Source: Thiohalocapsa marina
Lineage (GTDB): Bacteria; Pseudomonadota; Gammaproteobacteria; Chromatiales; Chromatiaceae
Reading direction: 5' to 3'
DNA length: 64,000 nt
Assembly: GCF_008632335.1 (NCBI RefSeq)
Contig: NZ_VWXX01000003.1
Coordinates: forward strand, 1-64,000
The notes beneath the pieces are model-generated. The model searched no databases. It saw only the letters and a program-made list of their open reading frames with translations, and had not been told where the DNA came from. This document shows positions 20,180-29,627 of the stretch, one piece after another. A program made the position numbers and the translations under genes. Each line of letters starts with the position of its first letter. The stretch's first letter is position 1.

Positions 20180-22909
20180 TCACCCGGCAACCAGTGTCCG
20201 CTGCGTCGATGCCGTGCGCCTGATCAGCCACTTGGCCAGTTCCAGCACCGGCACGATGCTGACGGCGCCCAAGAGCACCAGCAGCCAATCCTGGGGACCG
20301 ATGGCATAGGTGCCGAAGGCCGTGGACAGGGGTGGCACGTAGACGATGGCCAGCAGCAGCGTCAGCTCCCAGGCGATGGCCAGATTCAGCCACTTGTTCG
20401 CAAAGGGACGCTGCAGCACCGAGTCGCGGTCAGAGCGGAAGTTGTAGGCCTTGAAGAACTCGATCAGCACCAGCGAGACGAAGGTCATGGTCATGGCGCG
20501 CGCCAGTGCCTGCTCCGCATCGAGCCCGAGGGCGGCGCTGCCATTGAGCTGATGGACAAAGAGCGAGACATTCACGATGGTCGACCAGACGCCACCGACG
20601 AGCATCAGAAAGATCACGGGCCGCGTGAAGATACCGGTCCTCGGGTCCCGCGGCGGGCGCTGCATCAGGTCCTTTTCCGGCGGATCGAAGGCCAGCGCCA
20701 GGGCCGGCAGGCCGTCGGTGGCCAGGTTGACATAGAGGATCTGCACTGCAGAGAGCGGCAGCGGCAGCCCCGCGAGGGTGGCGACGGCGATGAGTCCGAT
20801 CTCGCCGATGTTCGATGAGAGCAGATACATCAGATACTTCTTGATGTTCGAGAAGATCCCGCGGCCCTCCTCGACGGCGCCGACGATGCTCGCGAAGTTG
20901 TCGTCGGTGAGCGTCATGTCCGCCGCCTCGCGGCTGACGTCGGTGCCGGTGCGACCCATGGCGACACCGATATCGGCCTTCTTCAGCGCGGGCGCATCAT
21001 TGACCCCGTCGCCGGTCATGGCGCACACCCGTGCCCGGGTCTGCCAGGCCGTCACCACGCGCAGCTTATGTTCGGGGGAGACGCGGGCGTAAACGTCGAT
21101 GTCCTCGATGGCCGCCTCCAGCGCCGCCTGGCTCATGGCATCGAGCTCGCGGCCGACCACGACCCGTCCGTCCTTGAGGATACCGAGCTCGGCGGCGATG
21201 GCCCGCGCCGTCTCCGGATGATCGCCCGTGATCATGATGGGGCGGATACCGGCGCGCGCGCAGTCGGCGATGGCCGCCTTGGCCTCGGCCCGCGGCGGGT
21301 CGATCATGCCCGCGAGGCCAAGAAAGATCAGGTCGTGCTCGGCGTCGTCCTTGCCCTTGACCTCGGGCTTGTAGGCCACCGCGAGCACGCGCAGGGCCTG
21401 TTGCGCGAGCGCGCGGGCGGCCTGCTCGATCTGCTCGCGCGCAGCCGCATCCAGGGCGCGGATGCCGTCGGCCGTCTGCAGCCGGTCGCAGCTGGCCAGG
21501 ATCACCTCGGCGGCCCCTTTGGCATAGGCGACCATCTGCGGATCGGTCTCGGCCCGATGCAAAGTCGTCATGCGCTTGCGCTCGGCGCTGAACGGGATCT
21601 CGTCGCGGCGCGGCGCCTCGCGCTCCAGCGCGGCCTTATCCAGTCCAATCTTGGCCGCGGCCACCACCAGCGCGCCCTCGGTGGGGTCGCCGTAGAGCCG
21701 CCAGCCGCCGTCTTCTCGTTCCAGGTGGGCATCACTGCAGAGCGCGGCGGCACGCAGCAGCCGCTCGATCAGGCCGCGCTGGGCCTGTTGCTCGGATGGG
21801 CTGGCCTCAGGGAGCGTGAGCGCCCCCTCGGGGGCATAGCCGCTGCCGCTCAGGGTCGCCATGGCGCCATCGGCCCAGAGGGCGCGCAGGGTCATCTCAT
21901 CGCGGGTCAGGGTGCCGGTCTTGTCCGAGCAGATCACCGAGGTGCTGCCGAGGGTCTCCACCGTGGGCAAGCGCCGCACCAGGGCATGGCGCTTGACCAT
22001 GCGCTGCACGCCGATGGCCAGCGAGATGGTGACCACCGCCGGCAGGGCCTCGGGCACCACGGCCACGGCCAGGGCGACGCCGAAGATGACCATCTCCAGC
22101 AGCGGCTCGCCGCGCAGCACACCGAGCCCGGCGATGAGCACGACGACGCTGCCGGCGGCGATGGCCAGTACGCGCCCGACCTTGTCGAGGTTCTGCTGCA
22201 GCGGCGTGCGCTGCTGCGCCACGCCGGCGAGCAGGCCGGTGACGCGGCCGAACTCGGTGCCAAGCCCGGTGGCGACCACCAGGCCGCGGCCGCGCCCATA
22301 GCCGATGTCGGTGCCGCTGTAGACGAGGTTGATCCGGTCACCGAGGCCGAGCTCGGGCGCGTCGAGGGCGGCACTGTCCTTGCTCACCGGTACCGACTCG
22401 CCGGTCAGGGCGGCCTCGTTGGCGCGCAGGTTCACCGCCTCCAGCAGCCGCGCATCGGCCGGCACCCGGTCGCCGGCGCCGAGCAGGATCACATCGCCCG
22501 GCACCAGCTCACGCGCCGGGAGCAGCTGCTCGCGCCCGTCGCGCAGCACCTTCGCCTGCGGCGCGGCCATGCGCCGCAAGGCCTCCATGGCGCGCTCGGC
22601 GCGGTATTCCTGCAGGAACCCAAGGCCAATGGCAAAGAGCACGATGACGGCGATGACGATGGACTCCAGCACCTCGCCGAGCAGTGCCGAGAGCGCGACG
22701 GCGATGAGCAGGATAACGATCAGCAGGTTCTTGAACTGCTCGGCGAGGATCTGCCAGGGCGAGACGCCGTCGGCCCGCGGCAGCTCGTTTGGACCGTCGC
22801 GGCTGAGGCGCGCCGCTGCCTCGGCGCCGCTCAGGCCCGTCTCGCTGCTCTGCAGCTGCTCCAGGGCCTCGGTGGCGGTGAGGCAATGCCAGGGGCGAGT
22901 AGTGCTCAT
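20180..22909 (-). CDS. P-type cation-transporting ATPase (type II, Ca2+-like)
   Basis: 909 residues. Order of parts: N-terminal cation-ATPase domain; actuator domain with LTGESVPVSK; helix 4 with VAVVPEALPAVVTISLA; phosphorylation site CSDKTGTLT (Asp near residue 330); nucleotide-binding domain with YAKGAAEVIL; hinge AMTGDGVNDAPALKKADIG; and a C-terminal transmembrane bundle. The VPEALPA pattern and domain order place it with type IIA/IIB transporters (Ca2+ or related); the exact ion is not proven. It is monocistronic, with a small hypothetical gene upstream on the same strand over 300 bp away. Confidence 0.88.
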   Translation of the reverse strand: MSTTRPWHCLTATEALEQLQSSETGLSGAEAAARLSRDGPNELPRADGVSPWQILAEQFKNLLIVILLIAVALSALLGEVLESIVIAVIVLFAIGLGFLQEYRAERAMEALRRMAAPQAKVLRDGREQLLPARELVPGDVILLGAGDRVPADARLLEAVNLRANEAALTGESVPVSKDSAALDAPELGLGDRINLVYSGTDIGYGRGRGLVVATGLGTEFGRVTGLLAGVAQQRTPLQQNLDKVGRVLAIAAGSVVVLIAGLGVLRGEPLLEMVIFGVALAVAVVPEALPAVVTISLAIGVQRMVKRHALVRRLPTVETLGSTSVICSDKTGTLTRDEMTLRALWADGAMATLSGSGYAPEGALTLPEASPSEQQAQRGLIERLLRAAALCSDAHLEREDGGWRLYGDPTEGALVVAAAKIGLDKAALEREAPRRDEIPFSAERKRMTTLHRAETDPQMVAYAKGAAEVILASCDRLQTADGIRALDAAAREQIEQAARALAQQALRVLAVAYKPEVKGKDDAEHDLIFLGLAGMIDPPRAEAKAAIADCARAGIRPIMITGDHPETARAIAAELGILKDGRVVVGRELDAMSQAALEAAIEDIDVYARVSPEHKLRVVTAWQTRARVCAMTGDGVNDAPALKKADIGVAMGRTGTDVSREAADMTLTDDNFASIVGAVEEGRGIFSNIKKYLMYLLSSNIGEIGLIAVATLAGLPLPLSAVQILYVNLATDGLPALALAFDPPEKDLMQRPPRDPRTGIFTRPVIFLMLVGGVWSTIVNVSLFVHQLNGSAALGLDAEQALARAMTMTFVSLVLIEFFKAYNFRSDRDSVLQRPFANKWLNLAIAWELTLLLAIVYVPPLSTAFGTYAIGPQDWLLVLLGAVSIVPVLELAKWLIRRTASTQRTLVAG

Positions 22910-23223
22910 GGGACAACTCCCTATGGATCTGCAAAGGGATAAGCGGGGCGACGCGGCGCTGTCGGTTGGACCCTATTGCCGGGACCGCTGGGGCGGTTTG
23001 CGCCGCAGCCGATGCGGGCGCTGAAACGGCCTGATGGGGCAACCTGGATTCGGTATTTGGAACCGCTCCTTCTGGGATGCCCAAGGACAGCCTGCGACGC
23101 AGCCCGGTAAGAACGCTCATCCGTTCGAAGACATCACCGCACCGACGGCGCGGGTCAGGTCAGGCGCCAGATGTCGATGTCGCCGAGCGCGGCCTCGGCG
23201 TGGTGCCAAGCGGCTTCGCGCGT
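22910..23223. other. Intergenic region upstream of the P-type ATPase
   Basis: About 314 bp between the ATPase start and the 3' end of the next minus-strand gene. It should contain the ATPase promoter. No coding frame, repeat or strong hairpin stood out. Confidence 0.5.
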
Positions 23224-23595
23224 TCAAGCCGCGCCCAGCCTCGCCCGCCACATTTGCCAGGCCTGGTGTTCCCGCCAGGGGCCGGAGCCGCCCTCCAGTC
23301 GCTCGAACACCACGGGCTTCTGGTAGGCGTGGCAGTGCGGACCGTAACGCGGGTCCTGATCGATCCAGCGCGCGCGCTCCGGATCGAACCGCGGCATTGC
23401 GTAGGCGATATGGGAGCTGGCGCCTGCATCGGGACGACACCAAAAGGGATCGAGCCAGACCACCGCCTGCCCATGGCTCGTGCCGACCAGAAACACCTCA
23501 GCGACACAATGGGTGCGCAGCGTAAGGGGGTGCTTCGGATCGGGCATGCGCATCTGCAGCGGCACCAGTTGCCGAATGGCTTCAGCGAGCTCCAT
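23224..23595 (-). CDS. Hypothetical protein, 123 residues
   Basis: The frame from ATG 23595 gives a soluble protein with many aromatic residues and prolines (VVWLDPFWCRPDAGASSHIAY, ...YGPHCHAYQKPVVFERL). There is no signal peptide, membrane helix or family motif that I recognise. The frame continues upstream to 23745 but looks non-coding there (Ser/Pro-rich). Coding status is supported by length and composition only. Confidence 0.5.
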   Translation of the reverse strand: MELAEAIRQLVPLQMRMPDPKHPLTLRTHCVAEVFLVGTSHGQAVVWLDPFWCRPDAGASSHIAYAMPRFDPERARWIDQDPRYGPHCHAYQKPVVFERLEGGSGPWREHQAWQMWRARLGAA

Positions 23596-23980
23596 AAGGA
23601 CTTTACGACATTGTGATGATCGTCCTAGGGTAGCGGATCGCCCGCCCTGGGCGCTACCGCGTGCCTCGCCGATGGCGCATGGCTCTGCGCAGGATGGCGG
23701 CGGGTCCCGGCTGATGGGTATGAGGGGCGGTGGCGTCTGTCGCATCCAGGGTGACGGCCGCTGTTAACGCTGAGCTTTAAGTCTAGCGGCGATTTCGATA
23801 TGGGCCTTTTATGTGCAGGCCGTCGAGATAGGGCTCGATCCCCAGGCGCTGACGCGACCGCCTGCTGCGGATCCGCGGATCGACCAAGACATCGTGCTGT
23901 TTCCCGCAAGCGGTCACTGACGCCTGTTCGGCCTGCTTCCACAGGATGCTGAAAGCGGAAAGCTCGGCGCCACGCGGAGA
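23596..23980. other. Region without a supported gene
   Basis: About 385 bp. A plus-strand frame near 23777-23920 reads FYVQAVEIGLDPQALTRPP and ends in a stop, which looks like the tail of a lost coding sequence. It has no start codon and no recognised family. Nothing else was identified. Confidence 0.35.
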
Positions 23981-23998
23981 ATTTCATATAACTGACAC
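23981..23998 (+). promoter_or_regulatory. Candidate Pho box upstream of phoX
   Basis: ATTTCATATAACTGACAC matches 13 of 18 positions of the classic PhoB box (two CTGTCAT-like heptamers 11 bp apart). It lies 105 bp before the phoX start, so phosphate-starvation control is plausible. A single imperfect box is weak evidence. Confidence 0.35.
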
Positions 23999-24103
23999 CG
24001 AGTGTTCACCTCGTTGCAGCTCGGGCTTGTCACACTTCCACGCCCGGTCTTTCGGCCACTGTGTCATTTCATATCTTCGTGAATCCCGGGCGAGGTAGTT
24101 CCA

Positions 24104-26281
24104 ATGCAAGACCTGAAGCGTGGCAATGAATGCCAGGTGATCTCATGGGAGGACGACGGTAGCGTCGATGCCCTGCCGGGTACCGCGGCCCGGCCGTCGG
24201 CAGCGGAGCCGATCCAAAGTGTCATCCAGAGGGCCGTAACAAGACGTGCGCTGCTGAAGGGCGGGGTCGCGGCCGGTGCCGGCCTGGTGATCGCCCCTGC
24301 CTTGCTATTGAAGCCGAGCCCTGCGGCTGCGGATGATGACGTCCGCGATCGTCGGGGGCGGCGAGATCCGGGCAGTCGTCTGACGTTCCAAACAGTGGAG
24401 CCAAGCTTCGAAGGCGATATCGTGGTACCGCCCAACTACGCGTATGACGTCATCTTGCGCTGGGGCGATCCGCTGTTTCCTGGCACCCCCGATTTTGACC
24501 TGAACGATCAGACGCCGGAGAAGCAGGCACTGCAGTTCGGCTATAACGCCGACCTGGTCCTCTGGTACCCGCTGCCGGAGTTTGTGCGCAAGATGGTGCA
24601 ATGGCGCGGCGAGCTCGGCTCGATCGCGAATCGCTGGCTTGGCAGCGCGTACCCGAGGCTCAAGGACGCCTACAGTCGGCGTGCGCTCGTGATCGTCAAT
24701 CACGAGTACACCACGGGCGCTGACATGTTCCCGGGTTACAGCCAGTCACGGAACGAGGCCCTGGTGGAGATCGAGGCCCATGGCTTCTCGATCGTCGAGC
24801 TGGCTCAGGACCGCGACGGCCGCTGGAGCTTCGACCAAGGGTCACCGTTCAACCGCCGCGTGACCGGCTCCACTCCGATGGAGATCAGTGGTCCGCTGCG
24901 CGGGATGCCGGAGATGCAGACCGCCGATGATCCGAACGGCAAAGTCGTCCTCGGCTGTCTGAATAACTGTGCGGGCGGCAAGACCCCCTGGGGAACCATC
25001 CTGACCTGCGAGGAGAACTTCGACCAGTATTTCGCCAACTTTGGCGACGTCGCTGGGCGGCCGAAGGACCTGAGCTTGCGTATTGCGGCGGAAAGCGCGG
25101 ATACCGAACGTAAATGGGAAGACTATGTCGACCGCTTCGATCTGTCCAAGGAGCCGAACGAATACAACCGCTTCGGCTTCATCGTCGAGATCGACCCCTA
25201 CAACCCGCAGGACAAGCCGAAGAAGCGCACGGCGCTGGGCCGCTTCAAGCATGAGGGCGCCGCTGCCCGGGTCGCCCCCAACGGCAAGGTGGCCATCTAC
25301 AGCGGCGACGATGCTCGGTTCGAGTACGTCTACAAGTTCGTGACGAAGGGCCGCTATAACCCTGGGAACCGCAGCGCGAACCTCAACCTGCTCGACGAAG
25401 GGACCCTCTACGTGGCCCGCTTCGATGTCGGTGCAGTGGAAGGCGACGAGATGGGCATCGGCCAATGGTTGGAACTCTCCACCAACAACCCTGCGCTTGT
25501 CGATTGGACCGAGACCGAGATCCTGCTCAACACCCGCGGTGCCGCTGACGTCGTCGGCGCCACGCCGATGGACCGACCGGAGGACATCGAGGTCAATCCC
25601 AAGAGCGGCAGGCTGTACGTCGCCCTGACCAACAACTCCCAGCGCACAGGCGCCCCAGGTTCGGGCGCGACGCGCGATGTAAACGGGCGTGAGGTGAGCA
25701 CTGAGCCGAACGCGTCGAACCCCCGCTTCGACACCTGGGACAATGGCGTTGACAGCAACACCGGCAACGAGCACGGCCACATCATCGAGCTGATCGAGGA
25801 CGGTAACGATCCGACCTCCACCAGCTTCAAGTGGAATATCTTCGTCCAATGTGGCGACCCCAACGTGGCTTACCATGATGTTCGGTTCGGTGATATTGCC
25901 GACCCGGTGGCGGCCGGTGTGAGTCCGATCTCCGATCCCGACAACCTGGTCCACGACGACGAGGGCAACCTGTGGATCGCCACGGACGGTATGCCTGGCA
26001 GCGGCGGGACCAAGGGCTTCGGGCAGAACGACGGTGTCTTCGCTGTCCCGGTGGAGGGCGAGCATCGGGGGCTGTTGCGGCAGTTTCTCTCGGGCGTCCC
26101 AGGCGGCGAGGTCTGCGGCCCGGAGTTCTCCGGCGACAACAAGACCTTCTTCTGCGCAATCCAGCACCCCTACGAAGGAAAGGGGGTTGGTCATGAAAAC
26201 AAATGGCCACTTGGCGAGCCGGTCTCGAAGCCAAGCCTCGTGGCCGTCCGTGAGCTCAGTGGCAAGAAGATCGGTGCTTAA
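24104..26281 (+). CDS. phoX: PhoX-family alkaline phosphatase (DUF839), Tat-exported
   Basis: 725 residues. A twin-arginine signal starts near residue 46 (TRRALLKGGVAAGAGLVIAPALLL), so the folded enzyme is exported. PhoX features follow: VEPSFEGDIVVPPNYAYDVILRWGDPLF, the NHEYT segment, TPWGTILTCEENF, and a long domain with GDDARFEYVYKFV and RPEDIEVNPKSGRLYVALTNN. Known PhoX enzymes release phosphate from organic monoesters using Fe and Ca ions. The long N-terminal extension before the RR motif is usual in the family. A possible Pho box lies upstream. No second gene follows in an operon; the 3' side is fragment-rich. Confidence 0.88.
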   Translation: MQDLKRGNECQVISWEDDGSVDALPGTAARPSAAEPIQSVIQRAVTRRALLKGGVAAGAGLVIAPALLLKPSPAAADDDVRDRRGRRDPGSRLTFQTVEPSFEGDIVVPPNYAYDVILRWGDPLFPGTPDFDLNDQTPEKQALQFGYNADLVLWYPLPEFVRKMVQWRGELGSIANRWLGSAYPRLKDAYSRRALVIVNHEYTTGADMFPGYSQSRNEALVEIEAHGFSIVELAQDRDGRWSFDQGSPFNRRVTGSTPMEISGPLRGMPEMQTADDPNGKVVLGCLNNCAGGKTPWGTILTCEENFDQYFANFGDVAGRPKDLSLRIAAESADTERKWEDYVDRFDLSKEPNEYNRFGFIVEIDPYNPQDKPKKRTALGRFKHEGAAARVAPNGKVAIYSGDDARFEYVYKFVTKGRYNPGNRSANLNLLDEGTLYVARFDVGAVEGDEMGIGQWLELSTNNPALVDWTETEILLNTRGAADVVGATPMDRPEDIEVNPKSGRLYVALTNNSQRTGAPGSGATRDVNGREVSTEPNASNPRFDTWDNGVDSNTGNEHGHIIELIEDGNDPTSTSFKWNIFVQCGDPNVAYHDVRFGDIADPVAAGVSPISDPDNLVHDDEGNLWIATDGMPGSGGTKGFGQNDGVFAVPVEGEHRGLLRQFLSGVPGGEVCGPEFSGDNKTFFCAIQHPYEGKGVGHENKWPLGEPVSKPSLVAVRELSGKKIGA

Positions 26282-26339
26282 GGCACCAGTGACAGGAAAC
26301 TTGCCGTCGTTGTGGCGCAGCACATGGATGTGCTGCCAG

Positions 26340-26543
26340 CTCCGATCTCACAAGCGTTTCGGAATCGAGAAAGGCTATCGGCAAGGCAAGGCCGACCTCC
26401 TGCTCTGGTTGATCGAGAACAAATTCGGTGCCGACACAGCCGAGGCCCTGCGCGAGCGAGTCGAGTCGGCCTATAACGACAGCCTGCGCTGCTGGTCGGC
26501 GCGCATCCTCACCGCCGACACCCCGGACGCCCTCTTTCACTGA
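26340..26543 (+). pseudogene. Rpn/YhgA-type nuclease family, DUF4351 C-terminal fragment
   Basis: The frame reads GIEKGYRQGKADLLLWLIEN, KFGADTAEALRERVESAYND and then ends LTADTPDALFH. This pattern (Y-x-Q-G-x-A-x-L-L-L-x-L-L..F-G) is the C-terminal DUF4351-type helix pair of recombination-promoting nuclease/putative transposase proteins. The body is missing; upstream is the end of phoX. Confidence 0.5.
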
Positions 26544-26583
26544 GTCGCTGCCGACCAGCCGAGCCGACCGTCATGGCCCTTGA

Positions 26584-26675
26584 CTAGACCGTCGGCATCC
26601 GCGGCGGTGCCGTGCGCCAGAGGGGGTCGATCTCCGCCTCGGTGAGCCGATAGGCCTCGAGCACGAGATCGGAGA
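26584..26675 (-). pseudogene. N6-DNA methylase / type II R-M-like gene, 3' fragment
   Basis: About 30 codons read ISDLVLEAYRLTEAEIDPLW and then RTAPPRMP-stop. This tail (LVxxAYxLTxxEIxxxWxTAPPRMP) is typical of Eco57I/PglX-like DNA methylase-endonucleases. No more of the gene is present. It is a short match, so the call is tentative. Confidence 0.45.
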
Positions 26676-27017
26676 TCCTTTTCCGTGACCAGCAGAATCC
26701 ACTGTCACCCGTACACTTGCCAGGCCGATGACGCCAAGGATAGCGCTATAGCGATGCCCACACGGGAACCCTGAGGTTGGTGATCTGCTTCAACTGAGAC
26801 ACCTGGCGTCCCGAAGGGCGTGATCAAATATCTTCTACGCGGCCTGGAAGGCCGGGTTTGTACAAGACGCCTTGGCCGCTATCGCAAGCCGCGATAGGCT
26901 TGCGGCAGCGGTCGGCACGGCGAATCGTCGGTTCCTGGTGATGATGTTGTTGCCGCGGATCGCAGCTCTCTGAAAGGCGTGACGTCGTTAGGCTCTGAAG
27001 GCAGGATCACTGTGTCG
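26676..27017. other. Region upstream of the esterase genes
   Basis: About 340 bp with no recognisable gene. It contains a short inverted repeat (TCGCAAGCCGCGATAGGCTTGCGGCA, around 26882-26905) that could act as a terminator-like or regulatory hairpin. Confidence 0.4.
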
Positions 27018-27977
27018 ATGGATCAAATGCTCCAGCATGGCTATGGGTTTGATCCAACCTATGGCTACAGCCTCGATGACCTACTTGCGGTTGAGCCTCC
27101 GGTAGGGCCGTCGGACTTTGCGCCCTTTTGGGTCGCTCGCTATCGCCGTGCGCTTGGCATCGACCCAGCGCCGAGGCTGAGTCCAAGCGCAGTGGCCATA
27201 CCTGGCTTTGCGGTTGCGGAGATCGCCTATCGGTCGACCGAGGGTTTCACCATCCGCGGCTGGCTGCTGCAGCCGATCCGAGGCCAGGCGCTGAGGGCCT
27301 TCATTTTGGGTCACGGCTATGGCGGCATCAGTGAGCCGCCACGGGATCTGATCGACGAGCAGGCGATCTATCTGGTGCCCTGTTTCCGTGGTCTCGGGCT
27401 CAGTGCGCGTCCGCCGATCTCACGGGAGCCGCGCTGGCATGTGCTGCACGATATCGACAAGCGCGACCGCTATATCCTCGGCGGCTGTGTCGAGGACGTC
27501 TGGACGGGCGTCAGCGCGCTGCTCGCCCTCTTTCCAGCGCTGGCGGGGCGTCTTGGCTATCTCGGTATCAGCTTCGGCGGTGGCATCGGTGCGCTGGCCC
27601 TGCCCTGGGATGAGCGCATCGTCCGCGGTCATCTCAATGTACCGACCTTCGGTCATCAGGCGTTGCGATTGCGGTTGCCAACCAGCGGTAGCGCTGCTGC
27701 CGTGCAGGACTTTGTCCGGCAGCATCGTCACGTGCTGGCAACCTTGGCGTATTACGATGCCGCGGTCGCCGCTGCCTTTATCCGCCAGCCCATGCACGTC
27801 GCTGCCGCCCGTTTCGATCCGGTGGTCGCGCCGCCGGGCCAGTTTGCGATCTACAACGCGCTCCTCAGCGACAAGCGTCTGTTCGTGCTGGATGCCGGGC
27901 ACTTCGAGTATCCCAATCGCGCGCGCCAGGAGCGGGAACTCATGGCCGGGCTGCGGACCTTCTTCAGTACCCTCTGA
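27018..27977 (+). CDS. Acetylxylan-esterase-like alpha/beta hydrolase
   Basis: 319 residues from ATG 27018. Features: ILGHGYGG oxyanion region, nucleophile elbow YLGISFGGGIGALA, catalytic Asp in AARFDPVVAPPG and His in LDAGHFEYPN. The layout matches the AXE1/cephalosporin C deacetylase group, which removes small acyl groups. GTG 27012 and GTG 26979 are alternative starts. It lies 43 bp before another esterase gene, and the two likely form a unit. The natural substrate is unknown. Confidence 0.78.
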   Translation: MDQMLQHGYGFDPTYGYSLDDLLAVEPPVGPSDFAPFWVARYRRALGIDPAPRLSPSAVAIPGFAVAEIAYRSTEGFTIRGWLLQPIRGQALRAFILGHGYGGISEPPRDLIDEQAIYLVPCFRGLGLSARPPISREPRWHVLHDIDKRDRYILGGCVEDVWTGVSALLALFPALAGRLGYLGISFGGGIGALALPWDERIVRGHLNVPTFGHQALRLRLPTSGSAAAVQDFVRQHRHVLATLAYYDAAVAAAFIRQPMHVAAARFDPVVAPPGQFAIYNALLSDKRLFVLDAGHFEYPNRARQERELMAGLRTFFSTL

Positions 27978-28020
27978 GCCGGCCTCCCGCGCGCGGGGGC
28001 GCCCGCTGGCGAGACCGACC

Positions 28021-28749
28021 ATGAACCGCGAATATCACCGTTGGTACAGCGAGCGCCTTGGGCGCGATATGGAGCTCTTGGTCTTCGGCCATGCCGGCGC
28101 CAAGGTGCTGGTCTTTCCCACTCGGGATGGCCGCTTCCACGAATACGAGGACCTGCGGATCGTCGACCACCTGCGACACAAGCTGGACGCAGGCCAGCTC
28201 CAGCTCTACTGCGTCGACAGCATCGACTGGGAGACCTTCTATTGCTGCTGGTGCCATCCAGCGGACCGCATCCGGCGTCATCAGGCCTTTGAGGACTACA
28301 TCCTGCACGAGGTGCTGCCGCTGATGGCGGCGAAGAATCCGCATCCCTGCACCATTGCCCATGGTTGCAGCCTGGGTGCCTTTCATGCCGCGAATATCGC
28401 CTTCCGACATCCGCATCTATTCCAGAAGCTCGCGGCCTTCTCGGGTCGCTACGACCTGACGCTCAATGTCGAGCACTTTCGCGATCTCTTCGACGGCTAT
28501 CGCGATGAGCTGATCTACTTTCACAGCCCAGCGCAGTTTCTGCCGAATCTGTCCTGCGACTGGCGTCTGGATGCGCTGCGACGCATGGACATCGTCTTGG
28601 TCATCGGCCGCGACGATCCCTTCGTGGAAAACAACCACTATCTTAGCCGCACCCTCTGGGACAAGGGTGTCTGGAATGCGCTACATGAGTGGGACAGCCG
28701 CGCCCACCAAGGTTATTACTGGCGGCGCATGGCTTCCCTCTATCTGTGA
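28021..28749 (+). CDS. Esterase D-like family protein
   Basis: 242 residues from ATG 28021. It belongs to the putative esterase (EstD/antigen 85-like) fold: VLVFPTRDGRFHEYED, nucleophile elbow AHGCSLGAFHAANIAFRHP, acid in VIGRDDPFVENN and a C-terminal His in WDSRAHQGYYW. No signal peptide, so it is probably cytoplasmic. It closely follows the acetylxylan-esterase-like gene on the same strand. Confidence 0.78.
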   Translation: MNREYHRWYSERLGRDMELLVFGHAGAKVLVFPTRDGRFHEYEDLRIVDHLRHKLDAGQLQLYCVDSIDWETFYCCWCHPADRIRRHQAFEDYILHEVLPLMAAKNPHPCTIAHGCSLGAFHAANIAFRHPHLFQKLAAFSGRYDLTLNVEHFRDLFDGYRDELIYFHSPAQFLPNLSCDWRLDALRRMDIVLVIGRDDPFVENNHYLSRTLWDKGVWNALHEWDSRAHQGYYWRRMASLYL

Positions 28750-28784
28750 GTGCCCTGCGCCGGTGGTGCCTGCGCTGAGCTCGG

Positions 28785-29114
28785 CTAGGCCTCGGTCTTG
28801 CCCGTCGAGCGCCTGCGCGTCGTCTTCTTGACCTCGGTCGCGGCCTCGGCGGCCGTCTCCGCGGTCTCCTGTGCCATGGTCTCGGTCTTCTCGGCCAGTG
28901 CTTCTCCAGTTTCAGAGAGTGTCGACAGGTCGACCTCCTTCTTGCCGATAAACGGAAGCACCGCGATGACCGAGGCCGTGGTCTCGGTGAGCTTCGCGTA
29001 GCTCGCCTGCGCGATCTTCGAGATGCGCTCCTGCAGCGGCTTATTGGTCAGCCCGAAGGTGGCCAGGGAGCCGGCGGCGATGCCAGCGGCGAATGGAATC
29101 AGTGGAAGTGCCAT
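28785..29114 (-). CDS. Small helical protein with hydrophobic N-terminus and Lys/Arg tail
   Basis: 109 residues from the second ATG of ATGATG, placed five bases behind AGGAGG. The N-terminus is a Gly/Ala-rich hydrophobic segment (LPLIPFAAGIAAGSLATFGL). An Ala/Glu-rich helical region follows (ALAEKTETMAQETAETAAEA), ending in a basic tail (KKTTRRRSTGKTEA). Composition recalls phasin- or histone-like accessory proteins, but no family is assigned. Confidence 0.55.
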   Translation of the reverse strand: MALPLIPFAAGIAAGSLATFGLTNKPLQERISKIAQASYAKLTETTASVIAVLPFIGKKEVDLSTLSETGEALAEKTETMAQETAETAAEAATEVKKTTRRRSTGKTEA

Positions 29115-29627
29115 CATGTCCTCCTGCGCTGCGCTGGATGCCGGGGCGGCGGCATCCTTGAAGCCTGCGGCACGGCGGATGTCGCCCCTGCGGACCAAGT
29201 CCACCGCGCACCCATGCAACGGCGCCGCCCACGTCGGATTAATGCATGCCCTCATCAATGAGATTAGCACATTATGGAAAAATCCCGGTCCCGCTCATCG
29301 GCTGTCACATGAGACGACCATGGTGCCTTGCGCGACGATCGATGCTGTGGGCGATATCCGACTCTGGCCCACGCAAATCGTGGCGGCGAGCAGGCTTGGT
29401 CCGTCGGCGCCCTGAGTGCGCGGCCCTTGTTCATGGCCTGGTAATTAGCCTTGACCGTGCGGGGCCGGACGCCCCGCCACGTTCAGTCGTCTACGGGACC
29501 GGACATGCCCAAGCCTCGGTGCCGCGGGATAGGCTGAGCCGTTCAGCGGTTACTGACTCGCCAAGCCCAACCGCTGCCGCACTTGGGGTCTATGCTTAGA
29601 GAGTAACGGCTTCAAGGGGTTGGCGAC
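29115..29627. other. Intergenic region upstream of pstA
   Basis: About 510 bp between divergent genes. It contains a GC-rich hairpin (GCGGGGC-CGGAC-GCCCCGC, about 29459-29477) resembling the middle hairpin of the MITE-like units at 59.5 and 61.4 kb. No convincing gene. A CTGTCAC half-site occurs near 29308 but no full Pho box. Confidence 0.4.

Noticed and set aside
21068-22942. Long open frame (624 codons) antisense to the P-type ATPase
   Set aside because: GC-rich shadow frame; the opposite strand has all P-type ATPase motifs, and this frame has low-complexity composition and no family features.
23625-23987. 120-codon minus-strand frame
   Set aside because: No conserved motif, biased Arg/Pro/Ser composition and no ribosome site; likely random.
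24060-24080. Second Pho-box-like stretch near CTGTGTCATTTCATATC
   Set aside because: Only one half-site fits; spacing of the second half is wrong.
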